NCBI GenBank assembly: GCA_037447655.1
Contig: JBBHKE010001925.1
Coordinates: 62,001-126,000, forward strand
Direction: 5' to 3'
Origin: Zygnema cylindricum
Lineage: Eukaryota; Streptophyta; Zygnematophyceae; Zygnematales; Zygnemataceae
DNA: 64,000 nucleotides
Below are positions 46,615 to 57,279 of the stretch, one piece after another. The position numbers and the translations under genes are program-made. A model generated the notes under the pieces. It was not told the origin of the DNA. It searched no databases and saw nothing but the letters and a program-made list of their open reading frames with translations. Every line of letters starts with the position of its first letter. Within the stretch, counting starts at the first letter, position 1.

Positions 46615-47960
46615 TCCCTGAAAGTCTAAAGCTAAAATGGAGGGAAGTCTCAGGTTCCTCCTCACTATCTCATCGGCTCCCTTATCCATGGAAACCGGCT
46701 CCGACTCCTCCTCGTCTGTCTCCTCGGAGTGTATAGGGATATCGGGTGATTCCCGTATATCTCCCCCATCTTGTATCTCCCCTGAATCTGCAAAGATTTT
46801 TTCATTTATGTCCCTTCCGGGAAGTTTTGAGTCCTCCTCACTCTCGAACTCAAAATTGATTCGTATCTTCTTGGTATATTTAAAGGGATCAAATGACTTC
46901 CCTTTGTCCATAACAACTAGGTGCTTTACCTGAATGATATCTTGTTTTGCTAAGTCATAGACTTTATATCTCTTGACATCCTCATTATATCCCACAAAGT
47001 ATCCAAGTTTTTCCTTAGCATTTAGTTTCCAGTTTTTCTTATCAGTATCAAGACTGTAAACTTGAACACCGAATAATTTCAGGTGAGAAATATTTGGTTT
47101 CCTTCCCACACATCTCTCATAAGGTGTCATTCCTTTCACGGTTGAGGTAAGGACTCTATTCTTAATGTAGTTAGCAGAGTTCATGGCTTCTGCCCAAAAC
47201 CTTTTGCCTATCTTTTTGTCGGCCAACATACTACATACGCTATCTCGTAGAGTCCGGTTCAACCTCTCAGCTACCCCATTTGTTCTATATTATACGGTAC
47301 AGGTTTATGATGCTAAACTCCCTCATCCCTCAAGTATTCCTCAAACTGGTTAGAGGTATATTCTCCCCCATTATCACTCCTTATTCTCTTAATGGGGGTT
47401 TCGTGCAACTTCTCACTCCAAGCTTTATATTCTTTCAAGTAAGTTGGTGCTTCAGACTTTGTTTTTAGAAAGTATACTCTAGAGTATCTAGACCAGTCAT
47501 CAGTAATTGTCATGATGAACCTCTTACCTCCTACCGAAGGTACTTTTGTTGGTCCCCATATATCGTGTGGACCATATGTAGTACTTTCGCACCTCTATAT
47601 GTGGCAATTGTGGGAAAGGGGAGTCTGTGAGCCTTACCTTGGGCACAACCACTACAATCACCCACCATTACATTATCCCCAAATTGAATGCCTTCTACTA
47701 CACCAAGCCTCTTCATTTCCCTCGGCCTATCAAAATGCACATGCCCCAACCGCTTATGCCAAATCATCAAGTTTGAAATACCAACATAGTAAGTACTATT
47801 CTTTTCATTACTCATGTTAGGCCTAAACATTCCTTGGCTACCCTTATCTGCTGTGAAGTATGTAGAAATTAATGGTCCGTTTAAGTATTTTCTAGGTCTA
47901 AATAGAAATATAGAAAGAAGCCGAGGCAGTCTACCTCTAACTTCTCTCTCCAACTCTCAA
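46492..47960 (-). pseudogene. Copia-1 GAG-pre-integrase and integrase
   Basis: Three frames in order: a GAG-pre-integrase zinc segment (LMIWHKRLGHVHFD, DCSGCAQGKAHRLPFP), the integrase core (DDWSRYSRVYFLKTKSEAP, RSDNGGEYTS) and its C-terminal part (NRTLRDSVCSMLADKKIGKR, FWAEAMNSANYIKNR, GYNEDVKRYKVYD). The usual Asp of the first catalytic box (HTD-x-YGP) reads HTIYGD here, and stops separate the frames. The C-terminal linker ends inside a 98-bp tandem duplication. Confidence 0.85.
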
Positions 47961-48690
47961 ACTTGTCGCAGTCACTGAGAAATTGGAGAGGAAGCTAGAG
48001 CCATGGCTACCTAGGCTATCCAGAGGTTTACGGGAAATATATATTAGTTAGGGGTTTATTTACTAAAAAGATATGTGCCGGCCACAGGATTTGATCCTGG
48101 TACCTGCCGGACGGCAAGCAACCGGTAGCCGGTAGCCTTAGCCGTTAAGTCTTTAACTAGTGTTACGTACTATATGGTTTGATATTTAATTAAACATTAC
48201 TAAGTAGGATAATTCATTTAACTGTAATTGTTTACGGGATACATAGATCTAGTAATGTAAAAGTACGGATTACGGTACGGATAAGAAACCAATACCGCGC
48301 ATTTATTTCTTTAGCGAAATGAATACCGCGCATGTATTTATTACGGCTACGATTAAATGTGAATTTAATCGGACGGCCGGAATTAACGCCGAGATCGCGG
48401 AAGAGGATTTCGGCGGTTTTTGGTCATCGCCACATCCGATGACACGTGGCGGAAGCACATTGGATCACGACATCTCCGAGGATTAAGGGAGCGAATCCGG
48501 ATATATACCACGTGTCGACATTTAGGCCATGTCGTACAGTGTCAGTACAAAAAGTACACCGGCAGCTGTACTTTTGTGTACGGGAGAGTAATCTGATTGG
48601 TTCCGTACATTAGTAGATAGAGTCTGTGAGAGAGATAGGACTTAGAAAAAATTAGGAGATAGGATCCGCTCTCCCATAGAGCTTCTGTAC
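47887..48690. mobile_element. LTR-like repeat with tRNA-like segment, copy 1
   Basis: This segment is the reverse complement of the unit at 50520-51300 over its whole length, though diverged. Shared blocks include GACCTAGAAAATAC at one end, GCCATGGCTC, a region with AATGTACGGAACCAATC or ATGTACGAACCAATC, and CTCTCCCA at the other. On the minus strand, about 48145-48070 contains a tRNA-like T-arm, CAGGATCAAATCCTG, resembling a Pol III B box. On the plus strand a TATA-like ATATATA lies at about 48500. It interrupts Copia-1 between protease and integrase and could be a solo LTR or a composite SINE-like element. Confidence 0.55.
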
Positions 48691-48984
48691 AAAAGGTCAA
48701 CTTTGACCCTCCATAACTTACTGCTCAGGGGAACAAATTTAGAGATTCTTTTTGCTATCGACTCAGTGGAGACTTGCCTTTACAGGGGTGAAGGTGGTCA
48801 GAGTTATTGTTTGCCAGGGTGGCAGTTGTTCTTGTTGAAACACAAAGGGGTCAGGGTTATCCTAGAGGCTTCTTGGAAGCTGTCCACTCTGAGGACTTAT
48901 GGAGGTCTCAGAGTTTCAAAGTAGACATCATCCCCATACTTGGTTGTAAATCATCCCTTTTTAGTGAAGGTATCAAATTCCTTA
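48691..48984. other. Remainder of the insertion in Copia-1
   Basis: Sequence between the LTR-like repeat and the Copia-1 protease frame. It reads neither as Copia coding sequence on the minus strand nor as a recognisable domain on the plus strand. It may belong to the inserted element or be decayed Copia sequence. Confidence 0.3.
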
Positions 48985-49302
48985 TCATCTAATACAGAGG
49001 TAGAGATTTTTTTTACTCAACTGAGGTATGTAGAGTACATCTGAGACGGTGAGTATAGAAGTCTTACCCTCCACTAAGACTTTCAGATCTACCAAACCCA
49101 CTAGATCTGTTGTAACTACTCTCCCATCCCCATACTCTATCTCTATAGTAGGGATTTTTCTTAGCTTGGTAAAGAGGTGTCTGTCACGACACATATGCAT
49201 GGATGCACCAGAGTCGATTATCCATCCTTCTTGTGGAGCCTCCTGAATGGCTTCAGGGCACCCTTCTGTTTCGAGGGATCTCCTTCTCCTCCAAATTCTC
49301 AT
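48985..49302 (-). pseudogene. Copia-1 aspartic protease
   Basis: The frame contains GWIIDSGASMHMCRDRHLF, with the DSGAS active site of retrotransposon proteases, followed by VVTTDLVGLVDLKVLVEGK and VSDVLYIPQLSKKNL. The start is not defined because the upstream gag frame is broken. The frame ends at the 1.1-kb insertion. Confidence 0.85.
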
Positions 49303-50310
49303 CTAGAAGGAGCTCCCCATCATCCTCCTTAGAGAACTCGTCCTCCTCGGTCTCTCCTTTCACTTGTGTGACCACAAGTGCCTTCTTTTTCCCTCCGGAA
49401 GAACCCCCTCCACGGTTCTCTTGGAGCCTCTACTGCGCCAGCTTGTTACACTCCCCTATGAAGTATCTCGGTTTTTTGCAAAAATGACAAAAACCCTTTG
49501 GGGGCCTCAGTTCTCCAGACTGATCTCTTTCTCCTTTGAAGCTGCTGTACAGCTTCCTCGGATTCTTCCCCCACCGGTCCATTCCGGCAGCTAGCGCTTG
49601 AATGCTCTTTCCTCATCTCCGAACCTCAAAAGTGTTCTCTCCACTTCTTAGAACTGTCATCCATTTCTTGCACTCGGTACACTATTTTCCCAAAGTCATC
49701 AAGCAACTTCATGATGAGGGTGTTGACTTTCATCTTCATTGTACCAGTCCACCTGGCACTCTCCATCTCCATATACAAACACAAGAGATCATTTATAGTA
49801 ACAATTTCCCCCCTTTGTAAGTATACTCCTCTAACCTTTGCTTGGCCAACTGGAGCTTCTGAACAGTACTGGCTCTATAGATCTCCACTAAAGTCTCCCA
49901 CAACTCCTCGGCCTTGAGAATGTGAAGATGGGAGGTTGCCAAAGCTTGAGTAAAGTGCCTCAGAATGAAATGCCTGGCAACCATGTTTGTGTATTCTCAC
50001 GTTTGAATATCGTTTTCCTCGGTCTTTACGGGAGCCGCTCCTGGTGCCGTGGCGATAGGAGTGAAAGTTGTCTCCTTCCATTTCCCTTTTTCGGACATGC
50101 TGCTGGCCCGATCGTCTGCCTCCTACGTAGGGGCAGACGTTGCTGCAGAAAACCTTACTCCACTAAACCCTGGTGGGATTCCCTGAGATCGACGTTTCAC
50201 TTGTCCACTAACAATACTCCAGTATCGTTTTTCACACAAAGCCTCTGTCATCATGGCATCCCAATAAATGAATCCATGGCATCCCAATAAATGAATCCAG
50301 ATTCGTTGAA
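49303..50310 (-). pseudogene. Copia-1 gag with degenerate zinc knuckle
   Basis: Broken minus-strand frames give a Copia-type gag start (FIYWDAMMTEALCEKRYWSI, about 50280-50215), a UBN2-like helical part (ELWETLVEIYRASTVQKLQL, about 49900-49840) and a CCHC-like knuckle near 49440-49500. The knuckle reads CHFCKKPRYFIGEC: Tyr replaces the zinc-binding His of the C-x2-C-x4-H-x4-C pattern. A 23-bp direct repeat (CATGGCATCCCAATAAATGA) at about 50252-50297 duplicates the start region. Confidence 0.75.
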
Positions 50311-50519
50311 GTTGGGCACCCTAGAGGGTGGGCCCATAACCTGTAATTCTTTGTCACCCATTGGGCTACAGAATTCAGGAAGCCTCTAGGTAGTTTTTGA
50401 CGAACCCCCTTTCAACTAGAACCACTGTTATTCAAAAAGGCAAACAGATAATCTAACTACACCCCTGTGCAGTCTGGACTCCCTTGAGAAACGCCCAACC
50501 ATTGGGTAAATTATATAGC

Positions 50520-51300
50520 GGCAAAGATGCCAATATGTATACAAGCTTATTGGGAGAGAGGCGGCTACCTCTTCAATCCTCTAAGTCCTAAATCCCTCTC
50601 ATAACCCGTATCTATTGATGTACGAACCAATCAAAAAACTGTACATACAGAAAGGTACTATGGTCGATGTCCTTTCTTTACGACTTGTGTACGATAACGC
50701 CATAGAGTGGATGTGTGTCTCTTTTGGACTTGTCCTCATGCTCTTCGGGATTCCCGCTTCCCAATCCTATCTCGCGACGTGGCGCCACGTCATATCACTC
50801 CCAAAAACCGCCAAAGCGGCCATTTCCGGATCTCGGCGATGATGTGTGCCGTCTGATCCAAACTGGCTTTTAGTACTAGCTGTTAAAATAATGTCTGGTA
50901 CATTTGTTTCGTGCGGGTTTTTGTTCGCACCATATTCCAACTAGTCTCTATGTTCTTTATCTGTAATTCCGTTAATCGGATTAAAGTCCCTAAGCAATGT
51001 TTAAATACCATTCAAACCCTGTGTAGTCTAATGAACTCCTACGACAGACCGGTTAGAGCTGACGGCTACTCCTCGCTCTGCCGGTCGGAGGTTCAAGTCT
51101 TGCCGTACTCCACCTTTTTGTTAAAGAGTGACTTATGTCACTCTTTAGCCCTGCCTATGGAGCTGAGGCAGCCATGGCTCCACCTCCCTCACTTTCTTTC
51201 AGTGACTACAACAATATGGGGACTAGGGGGAGGAGGTGGAGGCAGGCTGCCTGTGCTTTCTTTTTACTTTTAAATTTATTAAGACCTAGAAAATACCTCT
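50520..51300. mobile_element. LTR-like repeat with tRNA-like segment, copy 2
   Basis: A unit from about CTTATTGGGAGAGAG to GACCTAGAAAATAC, matched in inverted orientation by 47887-48690. At about 51047-51115 on the plus strand there is a tRNA-like stretch with GGTTAGAGCTGACGGC and a B-box-like GGTTCAAGTCT. If read on the minus strand it lies where the 5' LTR of Copia-1 should be. Whether it is an LTR containing a tRNA-derived segment or a SINE family joined to a promoter-like head cannot be settled here. Confidence 0.5.
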
Positions 51301-51780
51301 TAAATCTAGTGATTTTAACAACGTCGACATGAAAAACCAACCAATCCGGATGTACATCCAACAAAGGCCGAACCGGTGGACCACAACCTCACAACCACTT
51401 GTTGTAGCCACTCCAAACTGATGAGGAGAGAAATAATCATCAAATGCTGGTTGGAACTGGAGACATATCGCACGAGGCACCAAGTTGTATAAATCCTCTC
51501 CCACGACAATAGGGCGGATCCCTCCATTACGTTTGGCCACCGCCGCAAGGCGGGATGCCGTGAGAAGATCACAAATTCGAAGGGGAACATCCCCACTAGC
51601 AATAAGAGAACATACTCAAAAAAACACATCGAACCCCCGTGCACCCAATTCAAGGGGCAAAACATCGCGAAACAACTCATACACTGTTTCCTTGGGCCCC
51701 CCCGCTGAAAGGTGAGGAGAAGAGCTAAGGGCCTTAATGAAAACCTCCCGATCTAAAGTAAAACACTTAAAAGGCTTGTT
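51300..51780 (-). pseudogene. LINE reverse transcriptase N-terminal fragment
   Basis: The minus-strand frames give AKRNGGIRPIVVGEDLYNLV, then SPHQFGVATTSGCEVVVH and WLVFHVDV. These are the first reverse transcriptase blocks of LINE-type enzymes (K-x-GG-x-RPI, QFGV, catalytic Asp of the first motif in FHVDV). The frame breaks off at the edge of the LTR-like unit at about 51300. It belongs to the same LINE group as the other two fragments and may be the upstream half of the one at 44540-45283, although about 1.5 kb of the gene is missing. Confidence 0.7.
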
Positions 51781-51784
51781 AAGG

Positions 51785-52230
51785 GTAATTTCCGGTCAGT
51801 TTTCGTACGTTCAACCTTAGTCTAATTTCGTCTTAGGTCAAACGAGACCGTACTCCACTTATTCAAGTACGGTCTCGTCCACTTAGTCTTTTGTCCTACG
51901 AGAACAAAGACCGTACTCCACTTATTCAAGTGCGGTCTCGTCCACTTTAGTCTCATTTGTCCTATGTGAACAAAACCGTACTCCACTTATTCAAGTGCGG
52001 TCTTGTAATTGTACTTTTGGTCTTATTCTTTCCTTTTCTTTTCGTCGGTCAACTTTGTCTAATAGATTTGGTCTTTGTGTAGCCGCCCAAATCTACTTTG
52101 TGTAGCGTAGTCCAGTACTATCCTCAGTAATTAGGATTTTGTAACTTTGTATAAAAGAATCTCATTTCATAATGAAATTATCAATCTCGATCACACAATT
52201 CAAATGTTTTGACTCTCTCTATCTTTTATC
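51785..52230 (+). promoter_or_regulatory. Probable Copia-2 5' LTR with triplicated U3 unit
   Basis: Three copies of a unit containing CCGTACTCCACTTATTCAAG followed by GCGGTCT or ACGGTCT lie at about 51850-52010. A TATA-like GTATAAAAG follows at about 52149, and a gag-like ATG (52231, translating to MASNNPTPISLPSV) comes shortly after. Tandem U3 repeats upstream of a TATA box suggest enhancer-like promoter elements. The LTR borders were not defined. Confidence 0.55.
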
Positions 52231-53950
52231 ATGGCGTCCAATAATCCTACTCCTATATCTCTCCCTTCTGTCCGACAGCGAAGGTGAATATATTTCTAAT
52301 GTATTTTCATATTATTTAAAAGAAAACGGCATCTCTCGTCAATTTACAGTTCCCTATACTCTAGAGAAAAACGGAGTATCAAAAAGACTTAACCGAACTT
52401 TAACGGAAAGTGCAAAATCCATGATGTTAGATAAAGGGATATATTTTAAATTTTGGAGTGAGGCTTTCTCTTGTGCTTCGTATATTAGGAATAGAATAGA
52501 AACTAGAGCCGTAAAAGGGAAAACACCCTATAAAGTGTGGACCGGTAGAAAACCTAATGTTAGTCACTTCCGGGTTTTTGCTAGTTAATGTTTTATTTTG
52601 GATAATCTTCCTATTTCTAAGCTTAGTCCGAAATCTGTTCCCGAGATTTCTATGGGATAAGATGATGAGTCCGTAGGCTATAGAGTATACATTACGGGTA
52701 GAAAAACTCTTCAAGTTTCAAGAAATATTCTGGTTAAGGAAGAGAGTCAATCATTTGATGTTTTTGGCGTGACAGATTTTCAGAAAAATGCCAAAATTTA
52801 AAAATATGTAAATTTGGAAAAGGTTCCTTTTTCTTCTTCCACCCATTCTTCCTCCTCTGTCAGTGGAGGATCATCTCCTATTCCTACTCAGGACCCTCCG
52901 GTTATTCAACCTGTACAGCCTACTCGGCCTCCTCATCCTCCTCCTCCTCCTCCTCCTCCTCGGCGGACACAAACGGCTCCAACTCTTCTAGCTTCATATT
53001 TTCCGAGGGAAGAAGGCAAAGTGGCAGGCTGCGTGGTAAACAGGTGGAGCATGCTCTATTTTTGTCATCACGATGGAATCGGTCACCATACAGGAGGCTT
53101 TTTCAACTCCGGAAAAGGATCAATGGATCTCCGCGGTGAACGACGAAATGCGATCGATAATGGAGGCTCAAAGTTTGGAGCTTGTGGAGCTTCCGCCAGA
53201 TCGAAAGGCAATCGGTTGTAAGTGGGTCTTTAAAGTTAAGTTGAATCTGGATAATTCCATTGAAAGATATAAGGCTCAACTTGTTGCAAAAGGCTATAAT
53301 TAAAACGAGGGAATTGACTATGAAGAGACTTTCTCTCCAATTATATGATTTCCAACTATTATAATTTTGTTATCTTTAGCAGCCATTGAGGATATGGAAT
53401 TACATCAAATGGATGTTAAGATGGCTTTCTAGGATGGAGATTTAGAGGAAGTGATTTATATGAAGCAGCTTGAAATGTATGCAAAGACCGGAAAGGAAAA
53501 TCTAGTCAGTAAGCTGTTGAAATCCTTGTACGGTCTGAAGCAGGCTCCACGTCAGTGGAATATGAAACTAGATGAGTTTATAACTGGTCTCAGTTTTTTG
53601 AGGATTAGTTCGGATCACTCAGTCTATGTTACGGAAGGGGATGATCGGATTATTTACGTTGGGGTGTATGTAGATGATTTGCTGCTACTAAGTAAGTCAT
53701 TAAATGAGATTGATGAAATAAAGGCAACCTTGAATTCTTGATTTGAGATGAAATATTTTAAGGAGGCACAGTATATTCTTGGAATTCAAGTAAAAAGGGA
53801 TAGAGATAGGAGAAAAATCTATCTAATATAGCGAGAAACGATTGGGAATATACTTGAAAAGTTTGGCATGCTTGAGGCAAAGGGAAGTGCCACTCCATGG
53901 AATTTAAGCAAAAGGTGGAAGGCATGGAGACCAATGGATGAGTGTCGAGC
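52231..53950 (+). pseudogene. Copia-type retrotransposon 2, internally deleted
   Basis: The gag start (52231-52272) is joined directly to the integrase core at SEGEYISNVFS. Most of gag, the protease and the first half of the integrase are therefore deleted. The integrase C-terminus continues (NRTLTESAKSMMLDKGIYFK, NRIETRAVKGKTPYKVWTGR). A Pro-rich linker (about 52900-52970) leads into reverse transcriptase (NDEMRSIMEAQSLELVELPP, GCKWVFKVKL, SLYGLKQAPRQW, then GVYVDDLLLLSKS with the YVDD box at about 53670). Stops replace codons at about 53300, 53347, 53430 and 53739. The closest relative in the window is Copia-3. Confidence 0.88.
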
Positions 53951-54232
53951 GTGCCTAAGTAACGTAAGGGAAGGGCCCACAGCTCGGAGTTGTCGGCATC
54001 GGAGTCTTGCAAATTATCCCTAAAATGCGAATGCTCCCCAGAATGATGAACATGCCCACTGCTGCCCACATCCCTCCCATAGATATGCATGCAAAATAGG
54101 AGAGACGCTCGGACTGGGAATAAGGAAAAGTGCAAGGGAAAGCGAAAGTGATCCCCTCCCCTTTCTTTCCCCCCCCCTTGATCGGGGAAAGGGATTTGGG
54201 TCTCGGTAATCAGGCTGATATCCCAATTTTGT
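53941..54232. repeat. Direct repeat of Gypsy LTR-like sequence, copy 1
   Basis: About 290 bases matching 55501-55787 in the same orientation. Shared blocks include AACGTAAGGGAAGGGCCCA, ATAGATATGCATGCAAAATA and GGGATTTGGGTCTCGGTAAT. Copy 2 abuts the polypurine end of the Gypsy element, so this is probably a further partial LTR. Confidence 0.75.
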
Positions 54233-55500
54233 GCTTTCCCTACGGGAAGTCTATAGCACTTGTTCCCTCAAAACCCGTTGTCTCGATTTATGGGATTCCA
54301 GTTTACTCCGGAATGGTCACTCCCAAAGCAAGATAGAACTCTAGAACGAAGACACAAATGCACTACCACGTAGATATATATATATATAAATATATATAAA
54401 TAATTATGATTGGCTTTCCTGATTTAACAATATCACCTTGCCCCAGAAAAGAGAATAAAAGATAGAAAATGTGAAATATAACAAAACGAGTTTAACATAC
54501 CACAGCAATTAACGATGACAATTAGAAAGAGGCGACCCCTCCCTCGATAGTATAGTCAAAAGGTATGGTACTCCTGCAACCTTCGGTGTCCGCTGCTCGG
54601 AATAGACCAAACTCTTCTCGGTTGAAAACAACAAAAAGTCCAAAATTACCCAAAAGGAAGATAGTGCAAACTACCCGCCCGGACAGTGATTTCCACAAAA
54701 GACAGATTCAAAACCAAGATGGCAATAGAGTCGAAAACAAGACAAAGATTCTCCAAAAGAAGGTTTGTTTGGAATTTTTGAGGGTTTTCATAGGAGACAG
54801 TACTAAAAAGCAACCTGTCTCCTTCGACCCCAAGTGCCTTATACATCAAAGTGCCTTATACATCAAAGTTTGTCAAATTGCAGGTTCAAAAGTCAAAGCT
54901 ACGCTATTAACCAAATCAAAGTTTGTCAAATTGCAGGTTCAAAAGTCAAAGCTACGCTATTAACCAATGAGCGGCAAGCAAATGTAATTGAACTAACATA
55001 AGACAAAATTGTCCGTACTACACTCGGGGCTAAAAGTTTTGCTCCGGACTGCGGCTGGATCCGCGACCGGAAGTAATTTTTTGTTCCACTATGATAAGAC
55101 AAAGTCTTGAAAATGCTACGAAAGCGACAGACATTGACCTAAGGTAATTAACGAACCAATTGTCAGCTGAGCCTGAACAAAATTCCTATTGACTTCTAAG
55201 AGCATAATCAAGATGCAAATCCGGAAAGTTACATGGCAATCCAGAATGTACCCCTCCAAGGGGCTGTTGGAAACTGGTCCAATGTAATGGAATTGCGATC
55301 TTTGAGACGGTAGAACTTTGTTGTCCGGCCTCCGTTATGCGCGAAATAAAGTGCGTTCCGCTCAATTTAGGAAATACAAGGATCTCGTCTGGTTTGGGGC
55401 ACTCCCTCCTCCGTACTATGAAGACCATACAGTTTAACAAGAGCCCGAAAATCCTTGGTGATATAAAGGTATGCCTGGAAAGCACACGAGCTTGACAGCT
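54233..55500. other. Non-coding stretch between the direct repeats
   Basis: No frame with recognisable motifs. It holds a short TA microsatellite (about 54377-54400) and a tandem duplication (54863-54964). It may be the rest of the Gypsy 3' LTR or an unrelated remnant. Confidence 0.4.
54863..54964. repeat. About 50-bp tandem duplication
   Basis: Two adjacent copies of a unit containing AAAGTTTGTCAAATTGCAGG and AAAAGTCAAAGCTACGCTAT, essentially identical. A shorter duplication of GTGCCTTATACATCAAA precedes it at 54834-54867. Confidence 0.85.
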
Positions 55501-55800
55501 GTCGAGCTTGCTTGAGTAACGTAAGGGAAGGGCCCATAGCCTAGAGTTTTCGGCATTCGATTCTTGCAAATAAACCCCAAAATGCGAATGCTCCCCAAAT
55601 GATGAACATACAAACTATTGCCCACATCCCTCCTATAGATATGCATGCAAAATAGGAGAGACGCTCGGACTACGAATAAGGAAGAGTGCAGGGGAAAGCG
55701 AAAGTGATCCCTTTCCCCTTCCTTTCCCCCCCCTTGACCAGGGAAAGGGATTTGGGTCTCGGTAATCAGGATGATATCCCAATTTTCCCCCCTCTTAGTC
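55501..55800 (-). promoter_or_regulatory. Gypsy polypurine tract and start of the 3' LTR
   Basis: Read on the minus strand, the purine tract AAGAGGGGGGAAAA (about 55800-55787) is followed by TTGGGATATCATCCTGATTA. This arrangement marks the junction of internal region and 3' LTR, where plus-strand DNA synthesis is primed. The following 290 bases recur at 53941-54232. The exact LTR ends were not determined. Confidence 0.55.
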
Positions 55801-55808
55801 AACTGTGA

Positions 55809-57279
55809 CTAAGAAAATAATATAATATAATTACCCGCTCCATTCGGAGTTCCCACAAAACCAGGTGCTAAAGGGTAGAGGGTGTTTCTCCCAAAAGGAA
55901 GGGAGACAGGCTGAATGCCAACACTGACCACACTGATTGCAGACCAATATGCCGTGCAAGGGTGTTTCTCCCAAAAGGAAGGGAGACAGGCTGAATGCCA
56001 ACACTGACCACACTGATTGCAGACCAATATGTCGTGCAGCTGGGAGGACGGATGGCAAGTGGATGAACAGGAAGGAGGATCGACAAAGTAATTCAAATGG
56101 AAAGTCGGTTCGTCTTCCAATCCCCGAAGATGGCAAGGGGCCACATTGATCTGATTCTCTTTAATTTTTCGACCATCTTTTCCCTCCAATGTAAGAACCC
56201 CTTTGTTGGAAACTTCGACTACTTTCAAAATTACTCTCCCGGCAGAAATATCCAGCGTGTCCTTCTTCTGTTGCATCCGATATACAAAGTCCTCAGGCAC
56301 AAATCGTGACTGTTGAGGCACATAATTCCCGCTCCGGCGTTGAGAATACCACAACTGATCTCGGTGTTGAGCCGCTTGCAAATTTCCCATAGCGAGAGGC
56401 TTCTCTCGGTGGAATATCTTAGCTCTGTCGGCGATCAGTTATTTGACTGTCCCCTTATCATCCATCTCTAGAAGACCACTGCTTGGGCCGATGCCGCCCC
56501 GGCCAAGATGGGATGCCGTCCAAATAGAATGAAATAAGGGCTGTAGGAGTGGAGAGAAGCCTGCCTGCTGAATCGGTAGCCCAAAGGAATCCAAGGCACT
56601 CCCCTGTCCCACTCCCCCAAATCTTCTTGAACCGCATATTTTCGTAGTGACCGCTTCACTGTTTGTAAGCACGTTCCAGCGAAGCCATCGGCTTGAGGGT
56701 GGTCACGGCTGGAAAGCCGATGGTCAACCAAACATTTTTCCAAGAGGTTGGAAAATTCTCCAGCGAATTCAGTGCCTTGGTCGGTTAGAACTTCCGCAGG
56801 CGCCCCGAATTGGGCTAAAACCCGCTACAAAAAGGCATCCGCAATGGCCTTGGACTCCTTCCGGGGCAAAACCACCAACTCGATCCACTTAGAAAAATGT
56901 TTTATCATGACCAGCACGAATCGGTTCCCCCACACGCTGGTCTGAAGAGGTCCCAAAAGGTCTAGCGACCAGAGATAAAACATTTCCCCGGATAGGAAGA
57001 GAATGAAGCTCAGTCCAGCCCTTTTTTTCAAAAGCTGCCTTAACTCGATCGCATGAGGAGCAAGTCTGCACAATTCGGTTGACTCGGGTCCGCAACTTGT
57101 GCCACCAATAAGAGCCCGTAACTAGAGAAGTGGTATGTTTTTGCCCGAAGTGTCCACATTGTTGATGGAGATTGGAAATCAGAGTTTCTCGGTCTGAGGG
57201 AGGATAAATCACTTTCCTCATGTCGTCCAACCATTTCCGGAGGAGAACACCTCTGTCCCAATCGTACGCCGCCATTCAC
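55809..57279 (-). pseudogene. Gypsy integrase with C-terminal PHD-like zinc finger
   Basis: Minus-strand frames in order: integrase zinc domain (HQQCGHFGQKHTT, QTCSSCDRVKAAF), core with first Asp (LWSLDLLGPLQTS) and second Asp (EVLTDQGTEF, about 56790), then DHPQADGFAGTCLQTVKRSL. Relatives have an acidic catalytic residue where GFAG stands, so the third catalytic Glu appears lost. A chromodomain-like linker region (ISAGRVILKVVEV) is followed by a Cys/His finger (PSCSSTCHP, LVCNQCGQCWHSACL) resembling a PHD finger, a domain that reads histone tails. An 80-bp tandem duplication (55881-56040) repeats the finger in a shifted frame. Confidence 0.8.
55881..56040. repeat. 80-bp tandem duplication within the PHD-like finger
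   Basis: The unit beginning GGTGTTTCTCCCAAAAGGAA starts at 55881 and again at 55961, differing by about one base. Because 80 is not divisible by three, the second copy on the minus strand is translated in another frame. Confidence 0.92.

Larger units (their letters stand above)
45300..51305 (-). mobile_element. Copia-type LTR retrotransposon 1, damaged
   Basis: Read on the minus strand the order is gag-like, zinc knuckle, aspartic protease, integrase, reverse transcriptase, RNase H, which is the Copia order. The coding parts have stops, frameshifts and a roughly 1.1-kb insertion (47887 to about 48984) between protease and integrase. An LTR-like 780-bp repeat lies at 50520-51300, where a 5' LTR would be expected; a matching 3' LTR is not recognised. 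The right edge abuts a broken LINE reverse transcriptase, so Copia-1 probably inserted into a LINE. Confidence 0.8.

Noticed and set aside
51047-51115. Functional tRNA gene
   Set aside because: Only a B-box-like T-arm and a weak D-arm fit. No cloverleaf could be completed, and the diverged inverted copy shows it is part of a repeat.
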